Origin: Aurantiochytrium sp. KH105
Taxonomy: Eukaryota; Sar; Bigyra; Thraustochytrida; Thraustochytriidae
NCBI GenBank assembly: GCA_003116975.1
Contig: BGKB01000062.1
Coordinates: 310,001-374,000, forward strand
DNA length: 64,000 bases
Direction: 5' to 3'
A program made the translations under genes and the position numbers. The notes under the pieces are model-generated. The model searched no databases and was not told the DNA's origin. It saw only the letters and a program-made list of their open reading frames with translations. Of this stretch, positions 18,745-28,594 are shown piece by piece. How positions within the stretch are numbered: position 1 is the first letter of the stretch; each line of letters opens with the position of its first letter.

Positions 18745-19500
18745 TCATCGCTGCTTCTTTGATGCCGCTGGAAACATCGCCGTGCCAAGGAAAACGCCAA
18801 CGCCCGATCCAAGGCAGAAACCCGCGAAGGCGCCGTACACAATGGTGGCGGGCCAGGCCTGCCAAGGTCGATCCCAGTCCAATGGGATGGGCAGAGCGCC
18901 CAGCCACGCTCCAGCCAAGGTCCCAAACGCCTGAGCGAGCAGAATGCGGTCCACTGCCGTCTCACTTTGTAAGTTGAAAAAGAAATCAGCGAATTCGTGG
19001 CCCATTGCACTTGCATCAGATGATCGAGTGGATATCCACGCAAAAGGAGTCACTGCAAGATTTGCTAGAAGTGCTGCGCACAGGAATGTACGGCCTGCCA
19101 TCCTACGTAAAGGCATACATGTGTTAGGTCATCATGGTAAATGGTCCACAACAAGCACGAAGTCTCCACGAATGTATCGTGCGCCAAAATTTACTTACTG
19201 TACGAAGGGTGCGCCAAAGAGCACCAACACCGCATGCAAGATACATGTCCCTGCGACTTGCGTTGCGATCGTCTGCACGATAAACGTGCGCGCCGTTTCG
19301 CCGCTCTTCGCATACCCAGCGTGTCGCGGCCAGAGCCCATAGAACCAGCAAGCTCGCGTCAACGTGACCAGAAAGACCGCCACCTCCAAATATTCCACAG
19401 GGTTTTCCTCGACGGCATGGCCCAGCAGCACGCGCGGCGCCAGCGCCACGCTCGCCGCCGTCCACGCCGCGTCTCCGCCCGCCCACGCCGCCGCGCGCAT
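18745..19500 (-). CDS. PIGF: PIG-F, GPI ethanolamine-phosphate transferase stabilising subunit (two exons)
   Basis: Joining exon 1 (19500-19199) and exon 2 (19102-18745) gives 219 residues, the same length as human PIG-F. The hallmark GAWLGALPIPLDWDRPWQAW is near-identical to the family signature, and HAVLVLFGAPFVQ followed by MAGRTFLCAALLA lines up across the splice junction with human HVIFVLYGAPLIE and LALETFLFAVILS. PIG-F is a multi-spanning ER membrane protein that partners PIG-O and PIG-G in adding ethanolamine phosphate to GPI anchors. Hydrophobic segments are visible throughout. The ATG at 19500 was chosen as the first Met of exon 1. The gene is convergent with the clathrin fusion (138 bp apart) and divergent from the helicase-like gene. 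Confidence 0.93.
19103..19198 (-). other. 96-bp spliceosomal intron in PIGF
   Basis: On the minus strand the donor is CA|GTAAGT and the acceptor is TTTACGTAG|G, with exon phase 2/1 restoring CAG. Exon 1 read through the donor hits TAA at once. Splicing keeps the frame and gives a correct-length PIG-F. It is the only intron I can demonstrate in this window. Confidence 0.9.
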
Positions 19501-20090
19501 CTTCTCGTTATAGGCTCTTTGCGCTTGCTCTCGATCGTTGCTTTTTGTACCACAGAGGTCCTACAATGAACTTCGAGGCCGCCGCGCATCGTGACATCGA
19601 TCGATCGATTGATCAATCGCCCTACGCAAATCAACATCGGGCAGCGCGAAGATGCAGACAGCGCAGGCCGCGAGATGACCGGCCGCGGTAGCCAAGTGCG
19701 ACGCTCGCGCGGTCGGCAAAGCATGGCAGGTCTTGACTGGCCACGACGCGCCAGGTCGAGCTATTAGGCTCACTCGGAGTGACCGAGAGCGAGTCGAGAG
19801 CAAGATGAGAGCGAAGTCGAGAGCAAAGGTGAGAGCGAAGTCGAGAGCGAAGTGTGAGACAAGTCGAGAGCAAGGTGAGAGCGCACTCTCAAATCGTGAC
19901 ACGCGCGGACACCACGAACTTCGCGAAGAAGCGAGCACCATGGGCCGATGCAGACGAGCAAGCAGACCCGCAACCTCAGACCGGAAGCGAACGTCAGACC
20001 AAGCCAAGTACAAGCCAACCCAAGCCCACCCAAGCCCAAGCCCAAGCTCACGCCCAAGCCCGCCGACGACGGACTTCAAGGACAAGCAAG
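19501..20090. other. Divergent promoter region, PIGF and helicase-like gene
   Basis: This is 590 bp with a GATC/AATC palindromic cluster (19594-19619), a purine-rich tandem repeat of roughly GAGAGCGAAGTCGAGAGCAA (19784-19885), and a CCCAAG-type repeat (about 20016-20060) just before the helicase start codon. The frame is open through the last two repeats, but they encode low-complexity sequence. Confidence 0.55.
19784..19885 (+). repeat. Purine-rich tandem repeat (GAGAGCGAAGTC)n
   Basis: About four to five imperfect units of 20-24 bp containing GTCGAGAGC and GTGAGAGCG lie in the promoter or leader of the helicase-like gene. Confidence 0.75.
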
Positions 20091-23000
20091 ATGAACCCAC
20101 TCACGCATGCCAAGTACATCATCAAGGACATCATCAACAACAACCACGACGGCACCAAGCTCGTTCGTGACCTCTTCCTGAGCTACAAGAGCGATGGCAG
20201 CGCGCACGAGATCTTCAAGAACGCTGAGAGCTTTCGCGATCTTCTTGACGTTTTCCGCCTACTCAACGAGGAAGGCAGACTGCATGAGGTTGACCAACTT
20301 CTCGAGGAGCTCGGCTGCGATCCGAATCACCGTCGAGCCAAACGTAGAAAGGCATCTGAGCGATCCGACGTCAGTCCTCGGAGCCCTTCGACGCCTCCGG
20401 CCCGAGTGCTTTGCTCGCCCGCCAGTTCGACGAGGATTTCTGATGACACCAGCACCAGAGCCTTCCTCTACGCAGATGATGAGAATCCTTCGGCGCCTCA
20501 GAGTCCGAGCTCTGTCGACGATGACAGCTCGACACTTTTCGACTCCGACAAGGAGTCGGTTGCCAGCGAGAGCGATCTTGAGTCGATCGACGATGCTGAG
20601 GAGAAGGAAACGGACATTGAGCCCGGAACATTAGCGACTGCTTTTCACGGAACCTACTTTGCTGGCCTGACGTGGAGTTCCGTAGCCCAGAATGCCTTCA
20701 CCATGAAGCTCCCTGACTGGCCCAGCTCGATTCCTACCATCTCTCGCATGGGCGAGCTTCTCGAAGCGCCCAAGACCATCGAAGCCGTCATTCTTCTCCG
20801 CATCGCTATCAAGCTCATGGAAGATGATTTTGAGGCCCAAGACCTGGTTAACATTGACGCTCCGGTCTTCGAAGAGTTCTGGAAGCGCGGCCGTGCAGTC
20901 TGCACTTGTATCATGCAAGGCGGGAAAACGCGACGTGCCATTTTCCTTCGCGGCCTCGTCCATGCCGGCGTTCACAAGAAGCACGCAGTCGTACTCGCGA
21001 ACGGCATGTCCGTTGCCTACAACGACATGCTTTCGTCCATGAAGGATCTGAACTCCGAGTACCAGCTCAAGATTCCCGAGAGGATTCGCAGAATGAATTT
21101 GTTTCTTCCCAAGACCAAGCTTTTCCTCGGAACAAGACTGAACCAGAAAAAGGGTTTCGATGAGCTTGATCAGCGCACTACAAACCAGGTGCACTTTAAC
21201 ATCCGTCTGTCGAACGTGCGCGCGCTCGAGTCGCTCTCGACGGCGTTCAAGGACCGTATTGACTTCAATTCGGACAACACGCACCTCATCCTTGATGAGT
21301 CACATGAGGCGCTTGGCGGTCGGCAATTCTCTACGCGGCTCCGTGAACAGCTCGTTTGCTGGAAGGACGTTACTTTGGTGACGGCCACTCCCGAGGCGCA
21401 ATTTGTTGTGCCCGAGCTTTTGGGGAACGCCTTCAGACATGTCAGCATCCTCCCTCGGCCTGGGTACTATCTGTATGGACCAAACGAGGACGAGCCGAGG
21501 CAGGATGAAGATGACGTTCTCGTCGTCAACTACGATCCTATGCTGGCAAACGCCGACCCCAACGTCTCGGCAGACAAAATGACCATGCCTTTTCCGCGCG
21601 AGTACTTTCCTCTTGTGAAAAAGGGCCGAAAGCGCAAGGGCTTCGATGAAGAGAAAGAGAAGGGAGAGACCGGAGCCAGCGCGGTCGAGCCCTCGCCGTG
21701 CAGCGTGCCGGATGACGCCGTCTTTGCGCTCGACAAGATATGCAGAATCAAGCGCTCTTTCTTCTGCATCGTTCTAAACAACCACATTGGTCAGGATTCA
21801 AAGGAAAAGAAAAAGTCCATCAATGTGGGCCATGGCGCCATTGCGAAGTGGTTCATGCAGCAAGCAAGTGTGCGCGGGAAAACGCTGTCCAAGGAGAAAG
21901 ACATTCGGCCTTCAGTGGTCACGTACACCGTATACCAGTACTCACGCGCCTCGAGCGAGTTTGGTAAGCCGCGTCTTTTCTTCAATGAAGCATTTATGAG
22001 AGCAATTGCGCGTCTGGCCCCCGACCTGGACGAGAGTGGAAAAAAGGAGAAGAGTCCAGACGAAAATGGAAAGACGAAGTTTGATATTGTGGATCTGATC
22101 AATCAGGTCCTCACGGTGGATCCCGGACGCTCCAACGACCGCGTGCTCGTGACAAGTAAAGCATTTGAAAAAATCATGGAACATTTCGAGCAAGCATCGC
22201 TGGAAGCAAGGGCAATCTACAAGGAGACACCCCCGCGAGATGGTAGCCCCTTCATCTGCTATCGGGACAGACGACAGTGCGGCAGAGAGCTCAGGACATT
22301 CTCGCTGCAGCTTCCACGGCTTGAGATTAAGGCTGTGCTCAGCATCGTTCGTTTCATTCACGAATCCAGATTTGAACCTCAAGACGAACAAAACAAGCCC
22401 AAGTACAACTATGACACCGCTCCTTTGCAGCTTGCTGTTTTCGGCAACACTCTGCTGAAACAAAGCGTCAATGTCGAATCCAAGTGTCGTCAGCTACAGT
22501 CGACTCACCTCGTGTACCTTCGCAAGCCAGACGAGAGTGTCGATCTCGTTCGCCTTCTTCAAAAACTTGGCCGTGTTGACCATGGTCTCACCAATAGTCC
22601 TTTTTACAAGAGTGCTTTCGGAGGTGAGGAGGATCCGCACGAGCGTCGTCCAACGGTGATGATGCCCCAGCAGTACATTAATTTGGTGCTGGAATCACCT
22701 CGGAGGCAGCGCGAAACTGCGGAAAAAGGGCACAGGGCTCTTATGGACTTCTTCCGACGTGTCATGTTCATGTCGACGAGAAAGTCGACGGTTATGAGTC
22801 TCGCCTGCCCAGAATTTAAGGCTGCAGAGGCCGACGCCCACGCCAAGGCCAAAAAGGAGTTGACGGCTGCTGATGAAGCATGTGACCAGCTCAAAACCTG
22901 GATTAGACGTGGACCGCCCGAGTTCAGAAAGCACGCTTCGGAGATTGCCAAAGCAATTGCCGATCAGCTTGTTGAAGTCGGCAAAGGTGAGGAAGCCGAG

Positions 23001-23123
23001 ATTGACCTGGAAGGACTTATCGAGATATTCGACAACGGAGTCCATGCTACACAGGCAGATGATCGGGTGTACAGATTTCTTTGTAACGCTCCGGAGCTCC
23101 CTCCTTCCCTCTTGCAGTCGTAG
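20091..23123 (+). CDS. Divergent SF2 helicase-like protein, orphan
   Basis: This 1,010-residue protein starts at the ATG at 20091; the frame is open upstream but repeat-encoded. Superfamily 2 helicase-like motifs are in order. Motif I is MQGGKT (275-280), with the GKT of a Walker A but no classical GxxxxGKT. Motif II is DESH (402-405), motif III is TATP (431-434), and a motif VI-like QKLGRVDH sits at 824-831, where canonical helicases have a second basic residue. Spacing between III and VI is much longer than usual. Residues 75-175 are acidic and Ser-rich. The N-terminal 70 residues (NPLTHAKYIIKDII, then DVFRLLNEEGRLHEVDQLL) look helical. The MQGGKT/TATP combination recalls Z1-type and type III restriction R-subunit ATPases and helicases of large DNA viruses, but I cannot assign a family. 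Nucleic-acid-dependent ATPase activity is plausible. Confidence 0.7.
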   Translation: MNPLTHAKYIIKDIINNNHDGTKLVRDLFLSYKSDGSAHEIFKNAESFRDLLDVFRLLNEEGRLHEVDQLLEELGCDPNHRRAKRRKASERSDVSPRSPSTPPARVLCSPASSTRISDDTSTRAFLYADDENPSAPQSPSSVDDDSSTLFDSDKESVASESDLESIDDAEEKETDIEPGTLATAFHGTYFAGLTWSSVAQNAFTMKLPDWPSSIPTISRMGELLEAPKTIEAVILLRIAIKLMEDDFEAQDLVNIDAPVFEEFWKRGRAVCTCIMQGGKTRRAIFLRGLVHAGVHKKHAVVLANGMSVAYNDMLSSMKDLNSEYQLKIPERIRRMNLFLPKTKLFLGTRLNQKKGFDELDQRTTNQVHFNIRLSNVRALESLSTAFKDRIDFNSDNTHLILDESHEALGGRQFSTRLREQLVCWKDVTLVTATPEAQFVVPELLGNAFRHVSILPRPGYYLYGPNEDEPRQDEDDVLVVNYDPMLANADPNVSADKMTMPFPREYFPLVKKGRKRKGFDEEKEKGETGASAVEPSPCSVPDDAVFALDKICRIKRSFFCIVLNNHIGQDSKEKKKSINVGHGAIAKWFMQQASVRGKTLSKEKDIRPSVVTYTVYQYSRASSEFGKPRLFFNEAFMRAIARLAPDLDESGKKEKSPDENGKTKFDIVDLINQVLTVDPGRSNDRVLVTSKAFEKIMEHFEQASLEARAIYKETPPRDGSPFICYRDRRQCGRELRTFSLQLPRLEIKAVLSIVRFIHESRFEPQDEQNKPKYNYDTAPLQLAVFGNTLLKQSVNVESKCRQLQSTHLVYLRKPDESVDLVRLLQKLGRVDHGLTNSPFYKSAFGGEEDPHERRPTVMMPQQYINLVLESPRRQRETAEKGHRALMDFFRRVMFMSTRKSTVMSLACPEFKAAEADAHAKAKKELTAADEACDQLKTWIRRGPPEFRKHASEIAKAIADQLVEVGKGEEAEIDLEGLIEIFDNGVHATQADDRVYRFLCNAPELPPSLLQS

Positions 23124-24198
23124 ACGAAAGATTCTAAAGATTAAATACTATACAACTACATCGCGTGAGGCATCGTACAAACACTGCGGTTGAAGTGTAT
23201 TCGATGGAAACCCAGGCGCAGAATGCCTTCATCGATTGTACTTGGCACATTGCTGCTTGCCGTCTTCTTCAGTCACCGTCATACCCACTGCCACTGTATT
23301 CCGGTACACGTGCTGGCACACGGGTACAGTCAGCCGAGTCCCCAACCATCTCATGCTTGTACACTCCCAACGACGTCCAGCCGCCCTGCGTGCACGCACG
23401 CGGCCGCAGCTGCTCTCCGCCTTCGCCTCTGCAAGCTGCTTTCCAGGTCGCCCTCCCTGCTCGCGGGGCTTCTGGTCCTCTTCCTTCCCTGGGCCTCACC
23501 TGGCCTCGCGTGGCCTCCCGGCGAGGCGAGGCGAGGCGAACCGGGCCGCGCGTTCGCGTTTGCGCCACGCGTGGCGCAAACAGCTGCAGCAGGTTCTCTT
23601 CCGACGAGGGCTCCGCGAGGTGCCGCAGCGCGTTGAAGACGATTCCGGGTGAAGATCAGCGCCGGAGCTGCAGCTGCATGCTGCTGCAGCTGCATGCTGC
23701 TGCATGCTGCTGCATGCTGCTGCATGCTGCAGATGCTCGCACCCGCGTGCTCGCAGAGAGCGCCGCGAGCCCGCGCCGGCCGGAGGGAAGACCCGGACGA
23801 GGGCGGCCTCGTCCACGGTCTGCAGGCGGGCGCCGGAACTCGCGACGAATCTGGCGCGAGAGCGGCCTCGGAATGCGTGCAGGCAGGAATCCAAAATGCG
23901 CGGAGGGAAGATACAAGATAGAGACGGGGATCTGCCACCACTGCGTGCTGCAGCTGCTCTGATCAAGCGCGCTGGCCAATCTCGATCTTCGATCGTGCGA
24001 GCGCGGCAGAAAGAGCGGGGCAGAGCAGAGCGGAGCAGAGCGCTATCCAACTAACTGCTGCGAGGCTCTGGCGCTGGACGTCGCGCCGAGCAGGTGCAGG
24101 TGCAGGCGCAGGCGCAGGCGCGCGGAGGGGGCGCGGGCGGCGCGGCAGAGCCCGATCGAGCGGTCGATCTGCGCGAGGCACGCACGCACGCACGCGCG
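23124..24198. other. Intergenic region with CTGCATG repeat
   Basis: This is 1,075 bp between co-directional genes. It contains a CTGCATGCTG repeat (23667-23731), a GCAGAGC run (about 24020-24042) and a GCAGGTGCAGGCGCAGG run (about 24093-24122) close to the Ca2+-ATPase start. No gene is supported. GC-rich open frames here are low complexity. Confidence 0.5.
23667..23731. repeat. (CTGCATGCTG)n tract
   Basis: Imperfect units of CAGCTGCATGCTGCTG include overlapping PstI/SphI-like palindromes (CTGCAG, GCATGC), so the tract is itself strongly self-complementary. Confidence 0.85.
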
Positions 24199-27100
24199 AT
24201 GGGGCAGCAGCAGCGGGATGAGGAGCGCCCGCTCCTGGGCAGCGGCAGCAGCAGCAGCCGGCACGCGGGCGAGTACGGCCTGGAGCAGCGCGGGAGGAAC
24301 GGCGAGAACGGCGGCGGCGGCGGCGGCGGCAGCGCCAAGGTGAAGAATGTCTCGTACCCGAAGAAGGAGGGGTACGAGATGTCTCCGGAGGGGCTGGGGG
24401 ACATGGTGGCCCATGCGCAGTTTGGCTTCGTCAAGGCGTTCGGAGGAACCAAGGGCGTCGCCAACGCACTGGGGTGCGATGACCCGTCGCGCGGACTCGG
24501 CGAGAACTTTGACTATGAGGACCAGCGCGAAAAGTACGGGTCCAACGCCGTAGAGCTCCCACCAAAGCCAAACTTTTGCATGCTGCTTTACGAGGGCCTC
24601 CAAGATATGACCATCATCATGTTGATCGCATCAGCCATTGTGTCCCTCATCCTTGGCCTGGCGGTAGAGCGGGACTTCCAGCACGGCTGGATCGAGGGCA
24701 CAAGCATCCTCGTTTCTGTCATGATTGTCATCAACGTCGCAGCCATCACCGACTACTCCAAGGAATCCGAGTTCCGACAGCAACAGCTCGATCTGGACAA
24801 TGACAAAAAGGTACAAATTATTCGCAGCGGAGACTCCAAAACCGTACACCCCCGCGAGCTCGTGGTGGGTGATATCCTGCGTCTTGCCGTCGGCGACATC
24901 GTCCCTGCCGACGGTCTGCTCCTTGAGGGCACAGACATTAAAATGGACGAGAGCGCTCTCACCGGCGAAACCACCCTCTTGGAGAAGGGCGCCTTCCGTG
25001 CAGATGCAGACAAGCCCGCAAACCCTTTTATTGTCTCCGGAACCAACGTAATGCACGGCTCCGGTCGCATGCTTGTCGTTGCTGTGGGCCGATACAGCAT
25101 GCAAGGCAAAATTCTCGCCCGTCTTCGCGAACAGGGCGATGACACACCAACGACCGCGGACGACGATGCCCAAGGCGAAGGAGACATCGAGGAAGGTCGT
25201 GCTAGTGATGACGAAGTCAAGAGCGGCGGCGGCTGCTGCGGTGGGGCCTCGTGCAAAGCATGGTGCCGTGAATTCTTCACTTTTGGCAGCGGGCAAGAAG
25301 GCGGCGACCTCATGGAGAAGCTCGATCAACTTGCGGTGGATATTGGCAAGGGCGGCATGATCGTTGCAGTCATTGTCTTTGTCGTCATGCTTGGCAAGTG
25401 GATCGTGGAACAGTGGATCATGGGTGGCGGCTGCGACGACTTTACCAGCAGCAAGACCTGCGCTGACCAGTGCACCTGGACCGGAGACGCTTGCGAGCGC
25501 GTCTGGAGGGCCGGGGATCTTGCCACAATCCTTCGCTTTTTCATTACGGGCATCACTGTCCTCGTTGTTGCCGTGCCCGAAGGTCTTCCCCTCGCTGTCA
25601 CCCTCTCGCTGGCCATCTCGATGCGCCGCATGATGCGCGACAACAATCAGGTCAAGCACATGGACAGCTGCGAAACGATGGGCAGCGCCACTACGATTTG
25701 CTCCGATAAAACGGGAACTTTGACAGAGAACAAAATGACCGTGATGCGTGCCATCATTGGCGGTGAATCATACGCTTACAAGTCGGGCGACAAGGATGTC
25801 TCAAGCCTCGCGGACGTCTTGAAGCGCGAAAAGGNATCATTGGCGGTGAATCATACGCTTACAAGTCGGGCGACAAGGATGTCTCAAGCCTCGCGGCCGT
25901 CTTGAAGCGCGAAAAGGTATCCAAGCCGCTTCTTCGTCTCTTTGGGGAAATCTCCATCCTCGACTCTGCATCAACTTCCCGTGCCAAGTGCAATAACGGC
26001 GAGTGGGAGTACGAGGGCAATCCTACCGAGTGTGCTCTGCTCAAGCTCTCAGCACAACTTGGTGATGACGCCTCACAGCTTCGCTCATCGTACGCCGAGG
26101 AAGGCTCCGACTTGGACTGGGGTGTCTCATCGGTCCCTTTCAGTTCGGAACGCAAAATGATGTCCTGGATTGTACGCCTCAAGTCCCCTGCAAGCAATGG
26201 CAGCAAGTACCGCCTCTTCACCAAGGGCGCCCCGGCGCAGATTATGGCCGTCTGCAACAAGGAAGCCATGCAAAAGGGTGAAGAATTCGAAGCCAAGTCG
26301 CTTGACGACAGTGCTCGCAAGGAGTACGACATCACCGTGGAGGAATACCAAAAGGCTGGTATGCGGACGCTGGCCCTCGCCTATCGTGACATTAAGGACA
26401 AGCCCAGCGGCGGTTGGTCCGATTCCAAATCGGGCGATCTCGAAAAAGACCTCACGCTCGTGTCCCTTGTGGGCATCGAAGACCCCCTGCGCGAGTCTGT
26501 GCCGGGCGCCATCGAGACCTGCCGCCGCGCCGGCATTGATGTGCGGATGTGCACTGGCGATGCTCTCACGACTGCGGTTGCGATCGCGCGCCAATGTGGC
26601 ATCCTTCGCGAAAAGGACTTTGAATCAGAAAACAAGCCCAAACCTAATTTCGCCATGACCGGCGCCGAGTTCGACGAGCGCGTGCACATCAAGGACTCCA
26701 AGAAGGAAAATGTACGCCGCAGAGTCTTTGATTTTGAAAAGCACGAGGCTACCGAGGCCATGGCTCCGCCGTTCAAGCTCGACAAATCGGGCAACAAGAT
26801 CATGGATCAGAAAAAATTCGACGAGCTCTGGCCCACACTTCGCGTCCTGGCGCGCTGCCAGCCCGAGGACAAACTTGCTCTCGTGCGCGGGCTGCGTGCC
26901 AGTCGTGTGTTTGCCGACAAGGCTCGCTGCAACCGTCTCGTACGCGAGCACGACATTCACATCTTTCCAGATTATCAGGTAGTTGCCGTCACGGGCGACG
27001 GCACAAACGATGCTCCTGCTCTCAAGAGCGCTGACGTCGGGTTTGCCATGGGCATTGGCACCGAAACGGCCAAACAGGCATGTGATATCATTCTCCTCTC

Positions 27101-28142
27101 TTCGAGTTTCGATGCCATCGTCGCTGCAGTATCCTGGGGGCGCAACGTTTTTGACTCAATCGCCAAGTTCATCCAGTTCCAGCTCACTGTGAACCTCGCT
27201 GCCATCATTCTTGCCGTTGTCGGTGCCCTCAGCTATAACGAAAGCCCGCTCAGCGCCGTGCAAATGCTTTGGATCAATCTCATCATGGACAGTCTCGCAT
27301 CTCTGGCTTTGGCGACCGAGCTACCGACCCCGGAGCTTCTCGAGCGCCCGCCGTACGGAAAGCACCGCGGCGTCATTTCGCGCGTCATGATTTTCAACAT
27401 TTGCGGACAGGGCCTCTACCAGATTGCTATTCAGCTGACGGTTCTCTACTTTCCGCAAGTTCTCCCCATGACGCCCCCAATCGAGTACGAGCCCAAGTCC
27501 GCCTCAATGCATTGGACCGTCTTCTTTAACATCTTTGTCATGCTCACCTTTTTCAACGAGCTCAACGCGCGTCGTCTTCAGTCGGTCGAAATGCTTCGTA
27601 CTACATGGTCCGAGTGGAATGTCTTTTCTGGCATTTTCAAGAATCCTCTGTTTGTTGGTATCGTCGCCACCACCGTCGTCGCCCAGGTCGTCATTGTCCA
27701 GTTTGGCGGCCTCGCCGTCAATCTTGCCAGTGGCGGTCTCTCTTGGCAGCAATGGCTCGTTTGCGTCGCCATTGGTGCTGGTAGTCTTGTGTGGCAGCTC
27801 CTCATCAACCTTTTGCTCGTGCTCACGACCTCCAAGGAGGAGGACGAGAACGAGAACGAGTCTGCCAACGACACCGACTCGCGTTACGATCGCTCCGCCT
27901 CGGAGATCCATCGTGATGCCCTCAATGCCTGGGACCGCGTGCGCATGGACATGCGCTACGGCCGCATCTACGCCCGGGCATTTAGTCTTCCTCTTTCCAA
28001 GGGCGTCAATCTGCGTTCTCTGCAGAGTAATCGGCACAACCGCAAGCACCGCCTCTTTGCCACGAGCAAGTCTTCCGAGGCTCTCCACGAGAGCTATCGC
28101 CGCATCGCACGCCAGCTTTCCTTCGAGTTCTCCTCCAGCTAA
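24199..28142 (+). CDS. P2B-type (PMCA-like) calcium-transporting ATPase
   Basis: This is one gene interrupted only by an assembly duplication (see 25753-25917). Counting that stretch once and dropping the N gives 1,287 codons, a whole number. The protein has a short Gly-rich N-terminus, M1-M2, an actuator region with MDESALTGETT, the M4 motif PEGLPLAV, phosphorylation site DKTGTLT (D503), the nucleotide-binding domain (SSERKMMSWIV, LFTKGAP), the hinge GDGTNDAPAL and C-terminal helices with WINLIMDSLASLALATE. The family pumps cytosolic Ca2+ out of the cell or into vacuoles using ATP. The C-tail (about 120 residues after the last helix) is basic and Ser/Arg-rich (DSRYDRSASEIH, RRIARQLSFE), a plausible calmodulin-binding autoinhibitory tail. 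The start MGQQQRDEERPLL was chosen; an upstream in-frame ATG at 24094 adds repeat-encoded residues. Confidence 0.93.
25753..25917 (+). repeat. 82-bp duplication flanking a single N: assembly artefact
   Basis: Positions 25753-25834 and 25836-25917 are the same 82 bases except for one substitution (GAC against GCC), separated by one N. The net 83 extra bases shift the frame inside the Ca2+-ATPase. This is what results when two contig ends that overlap are abutted with an N instead of merged. The single difference may be allelic or a sequencing error. Confidence 0.9.
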
Positions 28143-28594
28143 GTCCTGTTACACAAGCAAGCACCTTTAGTAACCATCTTTTCCATCAACATGTTCAAGC
28201 ACCCACCACTTCTTCCTCTACGGCCACCGCCGTTGCGTTTCCTCGCGCGCGAACTCTTCTTTCGTACGTACCTCGACTGCTCTCAGAGTGTGCGCTGGCA
28301 CGACGGCACCTGGCAGTCTTCCTCTCCCGCGGCCTCTTGATCGTGCCACCCGCCCGGGTCATTCGCCCCGCGAGCAATGAAATCTCGCGCAAAACCCCAA
28401 CCCGCCTCGGCCGCCGCCCACGCGACGCGCGGAGACTCGGGGTGATCGTCACCTGCGCCAAGCGCGCAGCGCTAGCGACGGCGGCAGAAGCTGCGCGGGT
28501 GAGCGAGTGGGCGCCCGCATCGCATTGCATCGCATTGCATTGCGAGGGCCCAAGCCGTTCTTGTCAGAACGCGCGGGACGAGACGACCCAAGCC
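28143..28594. other. Intergenic region, Ca2+-ATPase to GH36
   Basis: This is 452 bp holding the 3' flank of the Ca2+-ATPase and the leader of the next gene. A small (ATCGCATTGC)n run lies at about 28518-28545, 50 bp before the start codon. No gene is seen. Confidence 0.5.

Noticed and set aside
24199-28142. Ca2+-ATPase as a pseudogene or two genes
   Set aside because: The only break is the duplicated 82 bp beside an N; all catalytic motifs are intact and the corrected length is a whole number of codons.
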